Source of the DNA: Gracilibacillus oryzae
GTDB lineage: Bacteria; Bacillota; Bacilli; Bacillales; Amphibacillaceae
DNA: 64,000 nt
Reading direction: 5' to 3'
Assembly: GCF_009498735.1 (NCBI RefSeq)
Contig: NZ_ML762432.1
Span: 99,897 to 163,896, forward strand
Below the pieces are notes generated by a model. It searched no databases. It worked only from the letters and a program-made list of their open reading frames with translations, and was not told where the DNA came from. Both the position numbers and the translations under genes were made by a program. Position 1 is the first letter of the stretch. Every line of letters starts with the position of its first letter. Of the stretch, positions 47,862 to 56,081 are shown piece by piece.

Positions 47862-47890
47862 TAATCCGGAGAATTTATTTCTCCGGATTA
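47862..47890. terminator. Hairpin downstream of yumC
   Basis: taatccggagaa and ttctccggatta make a perfect 12-bp stem around tttat. The T-run on the yumC strand is imperfect. Confidence 0.75.
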
Positions 47891-47926
47891 AAGCATGGAC
47901 AAATTTGTTTGTCACGTTCTCATTTT

Positions 47927-48910
47927 TTAAAACATACTTGTTGAGTGTTTTGGCTGTATTCTTGCTTTTGGATCCATATAGGCTTTTGAATTGTTTACTG
48001 CTGTAGGGCCTTCACCAAATCCTGCTGCGATAAGATTTACTTTACCTGGATATGTACATATATCACCAGCAGCATAGATACCAGGAATATTTGTCTCCAT
48101 TTTTGAGTTCACAACAATACTGTTCTTATCAATTTCCAATCCCCAATTCTTAATAGGACCTAATGAAGAGATAAACCCATAGTTTACTAAAACATGATCA
48201 ACATCAAGAGTAATTTCTTTATCACCTTTTACTTCTTTTAGAACAACTTGGTCTATTTTTTGCCCGCCAATAATCTCTTGCGGTACATATGGAGTTAAAA
48301 TATTTACATTGGAATTCATCAATGTTTCCACACTGCTCTCATGTGCTCTGAATTCGTCACGGCGGTGAACTAAGCTGACTTCTTTCGCAATCGGTTCTAA
48401 CATTAAGGCCCAATCTACGGCAGAGTCTCCTCCACCAAATAGCACAACTCTTTGATCGCGGAATTTCTCCATATTATCAACAAAATAATGAAGATTGCTC
48501 TGCTCAAATTCTTCAGCGTTTGGCAGTGCTAATTTTCTAGGCTGGAATGCACCATTTCCACCAGTTATGATGATGACTTTCGTATAGTGTACTTCTTCAT
48601 TTGTTGTGATACGAAATGTCTCATCCTCTAATTTTTCAACAGTATCGACAGATTGATTTAAGACAATTTCCGGATTGAATAAATCTGTCTGTTCTTTTAG
48701 ATTATCGACAAGTTCCTGAGCGCGGACCTTTGGAAAGCCTGCTACATCATAAATGTATTTCTCAGGATATAAAGCACTAAGCTGCCCGCCGATTTGAGGC
48801 AAACTCTCAATTATTTTAACGGACGATTGTCTCAATCCTCCATAAAAAGCAGTGAATAGACCTACTGGCCCAGCCCCCACGATTGTTATATCATAAACTT
48901 GATCTGACAC
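47927..48910 (-). CDS. yumC: Ferredoxin-NADP reductase (YumC)
   Basis: Thioredoxin-reductase-like ferredoxin/flavodoxin-NADP+ reductase of 327 residues. FAD-binding [14 protein letters not shown] (about 11-24), NADPH-binding [11 protein letters not shown] (about 156) and the second FAD motif [25 protein letters not shown] are present; the redox-active CxxC of true thioredoxin reductases is absent, which defines this type. aggaggaatc precedes the ATG. Monocistronic. Supplies reduced ferredoxin to Fe-S assembly and other pathways. Confidence 0.92.
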   Translation of the reverse strand: MSDQVYDITIVGAGPVGLFTAFYGGLRQSSVKIIESLPQIGGQLSALYPEKYIYDVAGFPKVRAQELVDNLKEQTDLFNPEIVLNQSVDTVEKLEDETFRITTNEEVHYTKVIIITGGNGAFQPRKLALPNAEEFEQSNLHYFVDNMEKFRDQRVVLFGGGDSAVDWALMLEPIAKEVSLVHRRDEFRAHESSVETLMNSNVNILTPYVPQEIIGGQKIDQVVLKEVKGDKEITLDVDHVLVNYGFISSLGPIKNWGLEIDKNSIVVNSKMETNIPGIYAAGDICTYPGKVNLIAAGFGEGPTAVNNSKAYMDPKARIQPKHSTSMF

Positions 48911-49117
48911 AATAGATTCCTCCTATTAGTAACATCAATGGCTATTATTTTAACATAATTTTATTATAATTGAATAGAAAGAATACTTCTAACTCCCTTT
49001 TTAGATCATAAATCAAAAGAAATAAGGAAAAATGTTCATTCAAGGGTTGAAAAATGTCGGAAAAAAGACTAACATATATTATGGACTAATTAGTATATTT
49101 GTATGAATATGTGATCG

Positions 49118-49137
49118 TACGTGAAAAATATCACGTA
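49118..49137 (+). promoter_or_regulatory. Palindromic operator (Rex- or Fnr-like) upstream of ndh
   Basis: tacgtga-aaaata-tcacgta is a perfect inverted repeat with a six-base spacer, about 37 bases before the NDH-2 start. It resembles both Rex (TTGTGAAN6TTCACAA) and Crp/Fnr (TGTGAN6TCACA) sites. NDH genes are known Rex targets in Firmicutes; an fnr gene lies in this window. Which protein binds is open. Confidence 0.6.
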
Positions 49138-49173
49138 TTCGAAAAACAAAAATCTTAAATGGATGTGAGAAAG

Positions 49174-50391
49174 ATGAATCAACCTAAAATTGTTGTGTTG
49201 GGGGCAGGTTATGGTGGTTTAACTACTGTAGCTAAGCTTCAAAAGAAATTGGGTGTTAATGATGCACATATTACATTAGTAAATAAGCATGATTATCATT
49301 ATGAATCAACATGGTTACATGAAGTTGCTGCAGGTACACTTCATCATGACCGCGGCAGAATGAAGATTAGTGACATTATTAATTCAGCTAAAGTTAATTT
49401 TGTACAAGATACTGTTACTTCTATTAAGCCAGATGAGAAAAAAGTAGAAATGGCAAACGGTGTATTAGAATACGATTATTTAGTTGTTGCATTAGGATTT
49501 GAAGCAGCAACATTCGGTATACCGGGATTATTGGAGCATGCATTTACCATTGGAAGCATAAATCAATCAAGACTGATTCGTCAGCATATTGAGTACCAGT
49601 TTGCTAAATACAATAATGAGCCTGAACCAAAACAAGAACGTCTAAATATCATTGTTGGCGGTGGTGGTTTTACAGGAATTGAGTTTCTTGGTGAACTTGC
49701 CAACCGTGTTCCGGAACTTTGTAAAGAATATGATATTGATCGCAGCAAAGTTCGCTTAATTAATGTTGAGGGAATGGACTCTATTTTGCCAGGATTTGAT
49801 CCAGAACTAATTGAGTATGCGATGAATTCATTAGAAGCACGCGGCGTTGAATTTAAACTTGGTGCATTTTTAAAAGAATGCCGTCCTGATGGAATTACAA
49901 TCGAGCAAAATGGTGTAAGAGAAGATATTCCAGCACTAACTACAGTATGGGCTGCAGGTGTACGTGCCAACCATTTAGTTGAAGAATCCAGTTTAGAAGA
50001 CAATCGTGGAAAAGTACAAGTTGATGCCAATCTTCGTGCACCATCACATCCAGATGTGTTTGTTGTTGGGGATTGTGCTTTAATCTGGAATAAAGAAATT
50101 GATCGTCCATATCCGCCGACAGCACAAATTGCAATGCAGGAAGCAGAAATTTGTGCACACAATTTAATCGCTCTAGTTAAAGGCGGAGAATTGGAAGAGT
50201 TCGAATTTATTAACCGTGGTACAGTATGTTCCTTAGGTGAAAAAGATGCAATGGGCTCGATCTTCAGCGGTAAGAAATTATTCGGCTGGTCAGCATCTGT
50301 CATGAAGAAAGTGATCGACAATCGTGCACTATTTAAAATCGGCGGTGTTGGTCTCGTTCTTAAAAAAGGGAAGTTTAATATTTTTGGTTAA
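49174..50391 (+). CDS. Type II NADH dehydrogenase
   Basis: Single-subunit NADH:menaquinone oxidoreductase (NDH-2, as YumB/Ndh), 405 residues. FAD motif [17 protein letters not shown] (about 6-22), NADH motif [20 protein letters not shown] (about 154-173) and the second FAD motif [13 protein letters not shown] near 291; a C-terminal amphipathic segment probably attaches it to the membrane. The ATG at 49174 follows ggatgtgag; an upstream in-frame ATG at 49159 overlaps it. Regulation by NADH or oxygen status is suggested by the palindrome upstream. Confidence 0.92.
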   Translation: MNQPKIVVLGAGYGGLTTVAKLQKKLGVNDAHITLVNKHDYHYESTWLHEVAAGTLHHDRGRMKISDIINSAKVNFVQDTVTSIKPDEKKVEMANGVLEYDYLVVALGFEAATFGIPGLLEHAFTIGSINQSRLIRQHIEYQFAKYNNEPEPKQERLNIIVGGGGFTGIEFLGELANRVPELCKEYDIDRSKVRLINVEGMDSILPGFDPELIEYAMNSLEARGVEFKLGAFLKECRPDGITIEQNGVREDIPALTTVWAAGVRANHLVEESSLEDNRGKVQVDANLRAPSHPDVFVVGDCALIWNKEIDRPYPPTAQIAMQEAEICAHNLIALVKGGELEEFEFINRGTVCSLGEKDAMGSIFSGKKLFGWSASVMKKVIDNRALFKIGGVGLVLKKGKFNIFG

Positions 50392-50397
50392 CAGTAA

Positions 50398-50425
50398 GGC
50401 AGAGGAAAAACCCCTCTGCTTTTTC
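50398..50425 (+). terminator. NDH-2 terminator
   Basis: gcagagg and cctctgc pair around a short A-rich loop, followed by ttttt. Confidence 0.85.
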
Positions 50426-50500
50426 CATATCTAAATGTGGTTTTTGGTCATTTAGATCTATCATAATAGCAGGAATTATTTTTTATAAGGGTGAAACAAG

Positions 50501-50812
50501 ATGATTCAATTATTTATTTCCGTATTACTGTTTTTTGTTTTATTTTTCGGAATTAGTTTTATATTAAATATGATATTGAGACAGACATGGTTAATGGCTT
50601 TCGTTTTTCCAATTATTGTTGTATTTATTGTTGACACCGTTTCATTTTCATCATATTTCAGTGAGCCAGGTACTGCTTTTTCTTCATTAGGAAATGAGCT
50701 TACTTCACTCGGGACACAGGATATGGTAATTCTTTCGTCAGGATTTATAGGTACAATTGCAGCCGGTTTTGTTATAAGATTCTTAAGAAAAAGTGGCTAT
50801 CAAATGTTTTAG
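50501..50812 (+). CDS. yuiB: YuiB family membrane protein
   Basis: Membrane protein of 103 residues with three hydrophobic spans (about 3-22, 29-50, 75-95), matching YuiB in size, pattern and place next to yuiC. taagggtga precedes the ATG. Function unknown. A terminator follows and overlaps the leader of yuiC. Confidence 0.82.
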   Translation: MIQLFISVLLFFVLFFGISFILNMILRQTWLMAFVFPIIVVFIVDTVSFSSYFSEPGTAFSSLGNELTSLGTQDMVILSSGFIGTIAAGFVIRFLRKSGYQMF

Positions 50813-50836
50813 ATGTATAAAAAGATTAGAATTGGA

Positions 50837-50871
50837 AAAGATGACACCTAGGAAAGGTGTGATCTTTTTTT
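50837..50871 (+). terminator. Terminator abutting the yuiC start codon
   Basis: aaagatgacacct and aggtgtgatcttt pair around a five-base loop and run into seven T. The yuiC ATG begins at 50872, directly after the T-run, so the ribosome site of yuiC (aggtgtga) is the 3' arm of the hairpin. Confidence 0.8.
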
Positions 50872-51555
50872 ATGTTGATCTACAAAATATTAAGAAAAAG
50901 TTTATTTGTCGTTCTGTTTGTTCTCGCTCTCCTATCAAGTTATTCACTCATTGCCAATGTATCAACAACGGATGTATTTGCAGAAGTGGAACCAAAACAA
51001 TTACATCCTTTAGGATTCAGCCATGCGAAAATAAAAGAAATGTTTGAGAAAAAGAGATACTTGAGAAGGTATTCTAATGTGACCACATATATTTCCAATG
51101 AACAAGTGAGTGCGCCGTCTACTTTAGAAGAAACAATTGATTTGTCACAATATGCGAAAAAGAAAGTCGTTGCAACAGGATATACAGCCGGGGTAGAGTC
51201 CACAGGTAAGTCTCCTGATCATCCTGCTTATGGAATCACATTTTCAGGGGTTAGAGTTACAAGAGATCTCTATTCTACTATAGCTGCAGATACTTCTGTC
51301 TTCCCGCTTGGAACAATCTTATTTATTCCGAAGTATGGCTACGGTGTTGTTGCAGACACAGGCAGTGCAATAAAAGGAAATAAAATAGATTTATATTATC
51401 CAACTGTTGCAGAAGTGTTTGAAAAATGGGGCAAAAAAGAAGTGGATGTTTATGTAATTGAACAAGGTGATGGGGAATTAACAGAAGAAGTACTAACAGC
51501 ACTGAATAATACGGAATCATTACAGGTTTTCAGATCACAATATCAATCAGAATAA
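50872..51555 (+). CDS. yuiC: 3D-domain muralytic protein YuiC
   Basis: Secreted or membrane-anchored protein of 227 residues with one N-terminal hydrophobic span (about 8-27) and a C-terminal 3D domain (about 120-190) carrying the three aspartates ([18 protein letters not shown]) of the MltA-like catalytic fold. YuiC of Bacillus subtilis is a stationary-phase muralytic enzyme. The ATG follows a terminator T-run, an unusual arrangement; a TTG three bases later is an alternative start. Probably acts on peptidoglycan glycan strands. Confidence 0.87.
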   Translation: MLIYKILRKSLFVVLFVLALLSSYSLIANVSTTDVFAEVEPKQLHPLGFSHAKIKEMFEKKRYLRRYSNVTTYISNEQVSAPSTLEETIDLSQYAKKKVVATGYTAGVESTGKSPDHPAYGITFSGVRVTRDLYSTIAADTSVFPLGTILFIPKYGYGVVADTGSAIKGNKIDLYYPTVAEVFEKWGKKEVDVYVIEQGDGELTEEVLTALNNTESLQVFRSQYQSE

Positions 51556-51561
51556 TAGATT

Positions 51562-51600
51562 AAAAAAACAGTTCCTGCTTTTCCCGGAACTGTTTTTTTA
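51562..51600. terminator. Bidirectional terminator between yuiC and yuiD
   Basis: aaaaaacagttcc and ggaactgtttttt form a 13-bp stem; A and T runs flank both sides, suitable for the convergent genes. Confidence 0.9.
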
Positions 51601-51606
51601 TTGTCT

Positions 51607-52080
51607 TTAAAAAAGCGGGTGTAATAAAAATGCGATAATTATTCCTGACAATCCACCGAAAAATACTTCGATCGGCTGATGTCCCAGTAATTCTTTTAGT
51701 TCCTTTTGTTTTTCATATTCACCTTTCTGTGACCAGTCTTTTGCCTCTGATACGAAACGGTGAAAATCTTTTACTAACATATTTAAAAGAATAGCTTGTT
51801 CACCTGCTTGTCTTCTGATCCCTGTCGCATCAAACATTATAATAATAGCAAAAATAACTGATACGGCAAACAGGCCTGACGATACACCATGCTCGATTCC
51901 AATCCCTGTAGACACCGCAGTTACTGCAGCAGAGTGGCTGCTTGGCATACCTCCTGTACTAAAAGCTAATCCGATCTTGAATTCTCTTGTTGCGATAAAA
52001 TGTAATGGTACTTTAATTGCTTGTGCCAAGAAAATGGCAATTAAAGCTGCCCATAATGGAAAATTGCCAAAAAGATCCAA
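51607..52080 (-). CDS. yuiD: YuiD, divergent PAP2 family membrane protein
   Basis: Integral membrane protein of 157 residues, DUF212 (divergent PAP2/vanadium haloperoxidase-like) family. The phosphatase-type motifs are TGGMPSSHSAAVTAVSTGIGIEHG (about 45-68) and ATGIRRQAGEQ (about 92-102). The TTG start at 52080 is chosen because aaaggatg lies upstream and the length then matches YuiD (about 158); the longer frame to 52134 has no ribosome site. It is convergent with yuiC. Substrate unknown. Confidence 0.85.
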   Translation of the reverse strand: MDLFGNFPLWAALIAIFLAQAIKVPLHFIATREFKIGLAFSTGGMPSSHSAAVTAVSTGIGIEHGVSSGLFAVSVIFAIIIMFDATGIRRQAGEQAILLNMLVKDFHRFVSEAKDWSQKGEYEKQKELKELLGHQPIEVFFGGLSGIIIAFLLHPLF

Positions 52081-52229
52081 ATTGTTGACATCCTTTCTCA
52101 TTCTTTGGAATAAAATAATACCAAACACTATCATTGCTATGTATTAATTATTCACTATTATAGCATAGCTATTATTTCTGTGATAATAAATCAACAGATT
52201 TTACAACAATTTTAAAAATGATATTTAAG

Positions 52230-52260
52230 AAAAAAGGAGAAGGTGCAAAACCTTTCTCCC
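52230..52260 (-). terminator. deoD terminator
   Basis: On the minus strand ggagaaagg and ccttctcc pair with one bulge, followed by tttttt. Confidence 0.83.
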
Positions 52261-52282
52261 ATCCTATAAAAGTTTTAGCATA

Positions 52283-52990
52283 TTATTTTATTGCTGCATC
52301 AAGTGCTACTTCAATCATTTGATTAAAGGTTGTCTGGCGTTCTTCTGCCGTTGTTTCTTCTCCAGTTATAATATGATCAGATACAGTTAGTACAGACAGC
52401 GCACTGCAGTTAAATTTAGCTGCCAGTGTATATAAAGCAGTTGTTTCCATCTCGATCGCTAATACATTATATTGATCAAGCAATGCCAGCAGCTCTTTCA
52501 TATTGTCTCGATAAAAACTGTCGCTTGTGAATACATTTCCAACTCTTAGTGCCAAGCCTTTTTCTGTACCGGTATCATAAGCTTTTTTCAACAACTCGAA
52601 GTCAGCTGTTGGAGCATAATCGATACCTCCGAATGTCATTCTGTTCATTTGGGAATCTGTAGAAGATGTGCTTGCTAAAATCACATCACGCACTTTTACA
52701 TCCTTCTGAATCGCTCCACAAGTTCCTACACGGATTAAGTTTTTCACATCATAACTTTGAATTAATTCATTAACATAGATGCTAATAGAAGGAACTCCCA
52801 TACCAGTTCCTTGTACGGAGATTTTTTGTCCTTTATATGTTCCTGTAAAACCGTACATTCCGCGAACTTCATTGTAACAAACAGTATCTTCTAAGAAATT
52901 CTCTGCAATATATTTTGCGCGTAATGGATCGCCAGGTAAAAGTATTGTTTCAGCGATATCGCCTTTGTTTGCACCAATATGTACACTCAT
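52283..52990 (-). CDS. deoD: Purine nucleoside phosphorylase DeoD
   Basis: Hexameric-type (adenosine-preferring) phosphorylase of 235 residues that splits purine nucleosides with phosphate. N-terminal [23 protein letters not shown] with the phosphate-binding Gly-Asp-Pro, RVGTCGAI near 87, and the purine-binding [11 protein letters not shown] near 178 with catalytic Asp in VSDH (about 204). caaggag precedes the ATG. Monocistronic. Its upstream region is filled by two tandem MITE-like repeats, the nearer ending 41 bases before the start codon. Confidence 0.95.
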   Translation of the reverse strand: MSVHIGANKGDIAETILLPGDPLRAKYIAENFLEDTVCYNEVRGMYGFTGTYKGQKISVQGTGMGVPSISIYVNELIQSYDVKNLIRVGTCGAIQKDVKVRDVILASTSSTDSQMNRMTFGGIDYAPTADFELLKKAYDTGTEKGLALRVGNVFTSDSFYRDNMKELLALLDQYNVLAIEMETTALYTLAAKFNCSALSVLTVSDHIITGEETTAEERQTTFNQMIEVALDAAIK

Positions 52991-53031
52991 TATAAAAACT
53001 CCTTGTCAATGATTAATTTCCTTACCAGTAA

Positions 53032-53178
53032 AGGATGTCAAAAAGTCACCAAATGATAAGCTGCGAATCTCTTCGTTGGTTTGTGAGTCCGCTTCTCACG
53101 TATTCAACCCATACGTTCCGAGGCTCCTCACTGCACCGCCTCGACCTTCTTGCTTCTAATTTGCCGACCTTTTGAACG
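53032..53178 (-). mobile_element. MITE-like repeat R1, copy C
   Basis: Same element as at 13761, in reverse. On the plus strand it runs from aggatgtcaaaaagtcacca to gccgaccttttgaacg. It is preceded by cttaccagta and followed by cttaccagta, the start of copy D. Near-identical to copy D. It is oriented toward deoD as copies A and B are toward their genes. Confidence 0.78.
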
Positions 53179-53189
53179 CTTACCAGTAA

Positions 53190-53338
53190 AGGATGTCAAA
53201 AAGTCACCAAATGATAAGCGGCGAATCTCTTCGTTGGTTTGCGAGTCCGCTTCTCACGTATTCAACCCATACGTTCCGATGCTCCTCACTGCACCGCCTT
53301 GACCTTCTTGCTTCTAATTTGCCGACCTTTTGAACACT
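53190..53338 (-). mobile_element. MITE-like repeat R1, copy D (tandem)
   Basis: Second copy in the same orientation; the tandem unit including the flank cttaccagta is 158 bp, and after it comes cttactagta. This fits either tandem duplication of element plus target or insertion with target duplication followed by unequal exchange. Confidence 0.78.
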
Positions 53339-53423
53339 TACTAGTATGAAAATATCATAATCATTTTACTAATACAAATCATACCTGTAAAAATCAATCG
53401 AAAATTTTCTAATAATTTTCGTT

Positions 53424-53451
53424 TGTAAAATTTGAAATATCGTTTATAATA
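53424..53451 (+). promoter_or_regulatory. Candidate sigma-A promoter of the HPr gene
   Basis: TTGTAA at 53424 and TATAAT at 53446 with a 16-base spacer, about 75 bases ahead of the start codon. Confidence 0.45.
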
Positions 53452-53525
53452 AGACTTAGTAAATTCAATACAATGTAAATGCATACATTCCAATGAAATG
53501 AACAATTAAAGGGGAGGAATTTAGA

Positions 53526-53789
53526 ATGAAGGAACAAACTTTCACAATCCAGAGCGATACTGGTATTCATGCAAGACCAGCAACATTGTTAGTAAATAAA
53601 GCTGGTCAATACGAATCCCATGTCGAATTACATTATAATGGAAAAACGGTAAATTTAAAGTCGATCATGGGCGTGATGTCTTTAGGAGTACCTAAAGGAG
53701 CAGAAATCCGTATTTCTGTTGATGGAAATGACGAAGATCAGGCATTAGAAGGCATTGCTGAGACTATTCAGGAACATTTAGGGAAATAA
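53526..53789 (+). CDS. ptsH: Phosphocarrier protein HPr
   Basis: Phosphocarrier of the sugar phosphotransferase system, 87 residues. It has both the catalytic His15 (GIHARPAT) and the regulatory Ser46 (NLKSIMGVMSLG), so it is HPr rather than Crh, which lacks the His. ggggagg precedes the ATG. Usually ptsH is followed by ptsI; here a terminator follows and no ptsI is near, so either this is a second, solitary HPr or the operon is split. Ser46 would let it serve in catabolite control with CcpA. Confidence 0.9.
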   Translation: MKEQTFTIQSDTGIHARPATLLVNKAGQYESHVELHYNGKTVNLKSIMGVMSLGVPKGAEIRISVDGNDEDQALEGIAETIQEHLGK

Positions 53790-53844
53790 TCCCTATCAGC
53801 AGTATAAAAATAATCATTTTCGTTAATAGCACTATTTATTGAAC

Positions 53845-53875
53845 AAAAGCTAGTTACTTTTACTAGCTTTTTTTC
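53845..53875 (+). terminator. HPr gene terminator
   Basis: aaaagctag and ctagctttt pair around a nine-base loop, followed by ttttctttt. Confidence 0.85.
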
Positions 53876-53980
53876 TTTACGTGTTAGAAACGGATCTGCA
53901 TGAACATGTTGGTCGATATTGTGTATTCAGTTGCTCAACAGAATGGACTATTTTAGAGATATTGTAAGGAAGTGATAAAA

Positions 53981-54136
53981 ATGATGGAATTCTTATATTT
54001 TCCTGAAGATAAGGCGGAGTATATACCAGCAGCAATCAGTCTCTTCTTCTTTGTTGCAGCAGCCATTATCGCCATGTATTTCCTTGTGAAGCATTCAAAA
54101 AAAGAGGAGAAGAAGTGGGACGATAAATATAAGTAA
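53981..54136 (+). CDS. Small single-span membrane protein
   Basis: A 51-residue protein, too short for usual cut-offs. A hydrophobic segment at about 17-37 (AAISLFFFVAAAIIAMYFL) is followed by a Lys/Glu-rich tail (HSKKEEKKWDDKYK). aaggaagtg is nine bases before the ATG, and codon use resembles its neighbours. It lies alone between the HPr gene and sodC. I do not recognise the family. It could modulate a larger membrane protein, as many such peptides do; this is speculation. Confidence 0.6.
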   Translation: MMEFLYFPEDKAEYIPAAISLFFFVAAAIIAMYFLVKHSKKEEKKWDDKYK

Positions 54137-54228
54137 GCTTCAAGAATAGTGATTCTTCATCCTCGTGATTAATTCACCAAACATTTGTCCATAATAATAA
54201 ATGGATAATGATGAAGAGGTGAATGATA

Positions 54229-54810
54229 TTGCACAGGTTATTAATTTGTATCCTCATTTTTACATCAGTGTTGCTGATGGCATGTCAGGAGGAATCAAGA
54301 TCACCCCTTGAAGTGCGTTTATATAATGCTGATCAGGACGCAGTTGGGACAGCAACATTTAAAAATCAGCAAGATAAAGTTACAGTTCAAGTAAAAGTAG
54401 AGGGTTTAGAGCAGGGTTTACATGGTATTCATGTTCATGAGTTTCCAAAATGCGAAGGACCAGATTTTCAAACTGCAGGTAATCATTTTAATCCGGACGG
54501 AAAAGAGCATGGATTAATGCACCCGGAAGGAGCGCATTTAGGTGATATGCCAAATATTGAAGTGAAAGCAGATGGAACGGCAGATGTAGAATTAGAGTTA
54601 CCTGGGGCGTCATTAATGGATGGGAAGAACTCGTTATTACGGGAAGATGGCACTTCCATTATCATTCATGAAAAATTAGATGATGGTATCAGTCAGCCTG
54701 GAGGAAATGCCGGTGCGAGAATTGTTTGCGGTGTAATTTCTCTGGATGAGGGGAAAAACGAAACGGAACCAACCGATCCTACCGAAACAAATAAGAAGGA
54801 AGAAGAGTAG
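54229..54810 (+). CDS. Cu/Zn superoxide dismutase lipoprotein (YojM/SodC-like)
   Basis: Extracytoplasmic superoxide dismutase of 193 residues with a lipobox (LLMAC) and thus a lipid anchor. Counting from an in-frame ATG at 54223, every metal ligand of the family is present: His70, His72, His88 and His149 for copper; His88, His96, His105 and Asp108 for zinc; and the Cys77-Cys169 disulfide. Bacillus subtilis YojM has lost copper ligands, so this one is more likely an active enzyme. TTG 54229 is chosen as start since gaggtg is seven bases upstream and only one base from the ATG. The tail is Glu/Thr-rich and ends KKEEE inside a terminator. Confidence 0.88.
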   Translation: MHRLLICILIFTSVLLMACQEESRSPLEVRLYNADQDAVGTATFKNQQDKVTVQVKVEGLEQGLHGIHVHEFPKCEGPDFQTAGNHFNPDGKEHGLMHPEGAHLGDMPNIEVKADGTADVELELPGASLMDGKNSLLREDGTSIIIHEKLDDGISQPGGNAGARIVCGVISLDEGKNETEPTDPTETNKKEEE

Positions 54811-54832
54811 TGTCACTCTTCTTCCTTCTTTC
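54795..54832. terminator. Bidirectional terminator formed by two coding ends
   Basis: agaaggaagaagag and ctcttcttccttct pair perfectly, with the loop holding both stop codons of the convergent sodC-like and patB-like genes. Both proteins therefore end KKEEE. Confidence 0.88.
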
Positions 54833-55997
54833 TATTATCCAGTGCTGTTGTAATTCTTTCCACTCCATCCTTAACTAATGCCAATGGGGTGGCAATATTC
54901 ATCCGCATAAATCCAGTACCTTTCTCTCCAAAAGAAACTCCGTCATTTAAGCCGATTTTTGCATCTTTTTGTAAAAATTTCTTCAGCTCTTCATGAGACA
55001 TATTTAAAGAACGGAAATCAAGCCATATTAAATATGTTCCCTCAGGCCTGATAACATTAACATCTGTTCGATTATCAAATATCTCGATAACATGGTCCAG
55101 GTTTGTTTTTAATTGTTCCATTAATTGTGTTAACCATTGTCTTCCATCATTGTAAGCCGCCTCTAAAGCAGTAATTCCCAATGTGTTTACACCATGAATG
55201 CCCTGTTTATGAAACATCTCTTCCATTTCTTTGCGAATAGTCTTATTTGCTGTAACCACATAGGATGCCTGTAATCCGGCTAAATTAAATGTTTTGGTCG
55301 GAGACATACATGTAATGGAATGTTGTAATATTTCTTCATCCAAAGATGCAATTGGAATATGTTTATTTGGTTCATAAACTAAATCTGCATGAATCTCATC
55401 CGCCAGTATAAGTACATTATACTTTTTACACAATGCGATGATTTTCTCTAATTCATCTTTTGTCCACACTCTGCCTACGGGATTGTGCGGGTTGCAAAGA
55501 ATAAATGCTTTGACTCCCTGTTTGAATTTCTCTTCCATATCCCTAAAGTCAATTTCATATTTACCGTTAGTTAACAGTAATTCATTCTCGATCAATTGAC
55601 GCTCGTGTGTTTTCACAATTTGGAAGAAGGGTGGGTATACGGGTGTTTGAATTAATACTTTATCGCCTTTTTCAGTAAGAGCTTGAATGGCCATGTGTAA
55701 TGTTGTAATCACACCAGGACTGTATAAAAGCCAGTCAGATTTTATCGACCACTTATGCTTATAATTAATCCAATCCACGACTGACTGACTAAATGTTTTA
55801 TCTGTCAACGTGTAACCGAAGATACCATGTTTTGCCCTTTCACTTAATGCATTTGAAACAGCTGGCGGAATTTGAAAGTCCATGTCTGCTACCCACATCG
55901 GTAAAACATCTTCAGATCCGTATAATTGTTTGACAAGATCCCATTTTGCAGCACGGGTATTTTTTCTATCAATGATTTGTTCGAAATGTTGGTTCAT
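54813..55997 (-). CDS. patB: PatB/MalY-type aminotransferase, cystathionine beta-lyase
   Basis: PLP-dependent fold-type I enzyme of 394 residues. It has the MalY/PatB N-terminus (LPMWVADMDFQIPPAVSNAL near 33-52), the NPHNPVGRVW motif near 170 and the PLP lysine in SPTKTFNLAG near 234. Members of this branch cleave cystathionine or other cysteine S-conjugates with release of sulfur-containing thiols. No cys or met gene is adjacent. RBS is weak (tttaggag) before the ATG. It is convergent with the superoxide dismutase gene. Confidence 0.88.
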   Translation of the reverse strand: MNQHFEQIIDRKNTRAAKWDLVKQLYGSEDVLPMWVADMDFQIPPAVSNALSERAKHGIFGYTLTDKTFSQSVVDWINYKHKWSIKSDWLLYSPGVITTLHMAIQALTEKGDKVLIQTPVYPPFFQIVKTHERQLIENELLLTNGKYEIDFRDMEEKFKQGVKAFILCNPHNPVGRVWTKDELEKIIALCKKYNVLILADEIHADLVYEPNKHIPIASLDEEILQHSITCMSPTKTFNLAGLQASYVVTANKTIRKEMEEMFHKQGIHGVNTLGITALEAAYNDGRQWLTQLMEQLKTNLDHVIEIFDNRTDVNVIRPEGTYLIWLDFRSLNMSHEELKKFLQKDAKIGLNDGVSFGEKGTGFMRMNIATPLALVKDGVERITTALDNRKKEEE

Positions 55998-56081
55998 ATA
56001 ATACGCTCCTAAACTTTTTTCGTTCCATTTGAAAACAGACTTTAATTATATTTAAACATTAACTTTATTAATTGAAAAGTC

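Noticed and set aside
49581..50321. Long open frame (246 codons) antisense to the NDH-2 gene
   Set aside because: It mirrors the codon pattern of the well-supported NDH-2 gene, has no ribosome site, and its product is low-complexity Ser/Pro-rich.
50793..51047. Open frame of 84 codons overlapping yuiB end and yuiC start
   Set aside because: Runs through the terminator and yuiC in another frame; the Cys-rich product is an artefact.
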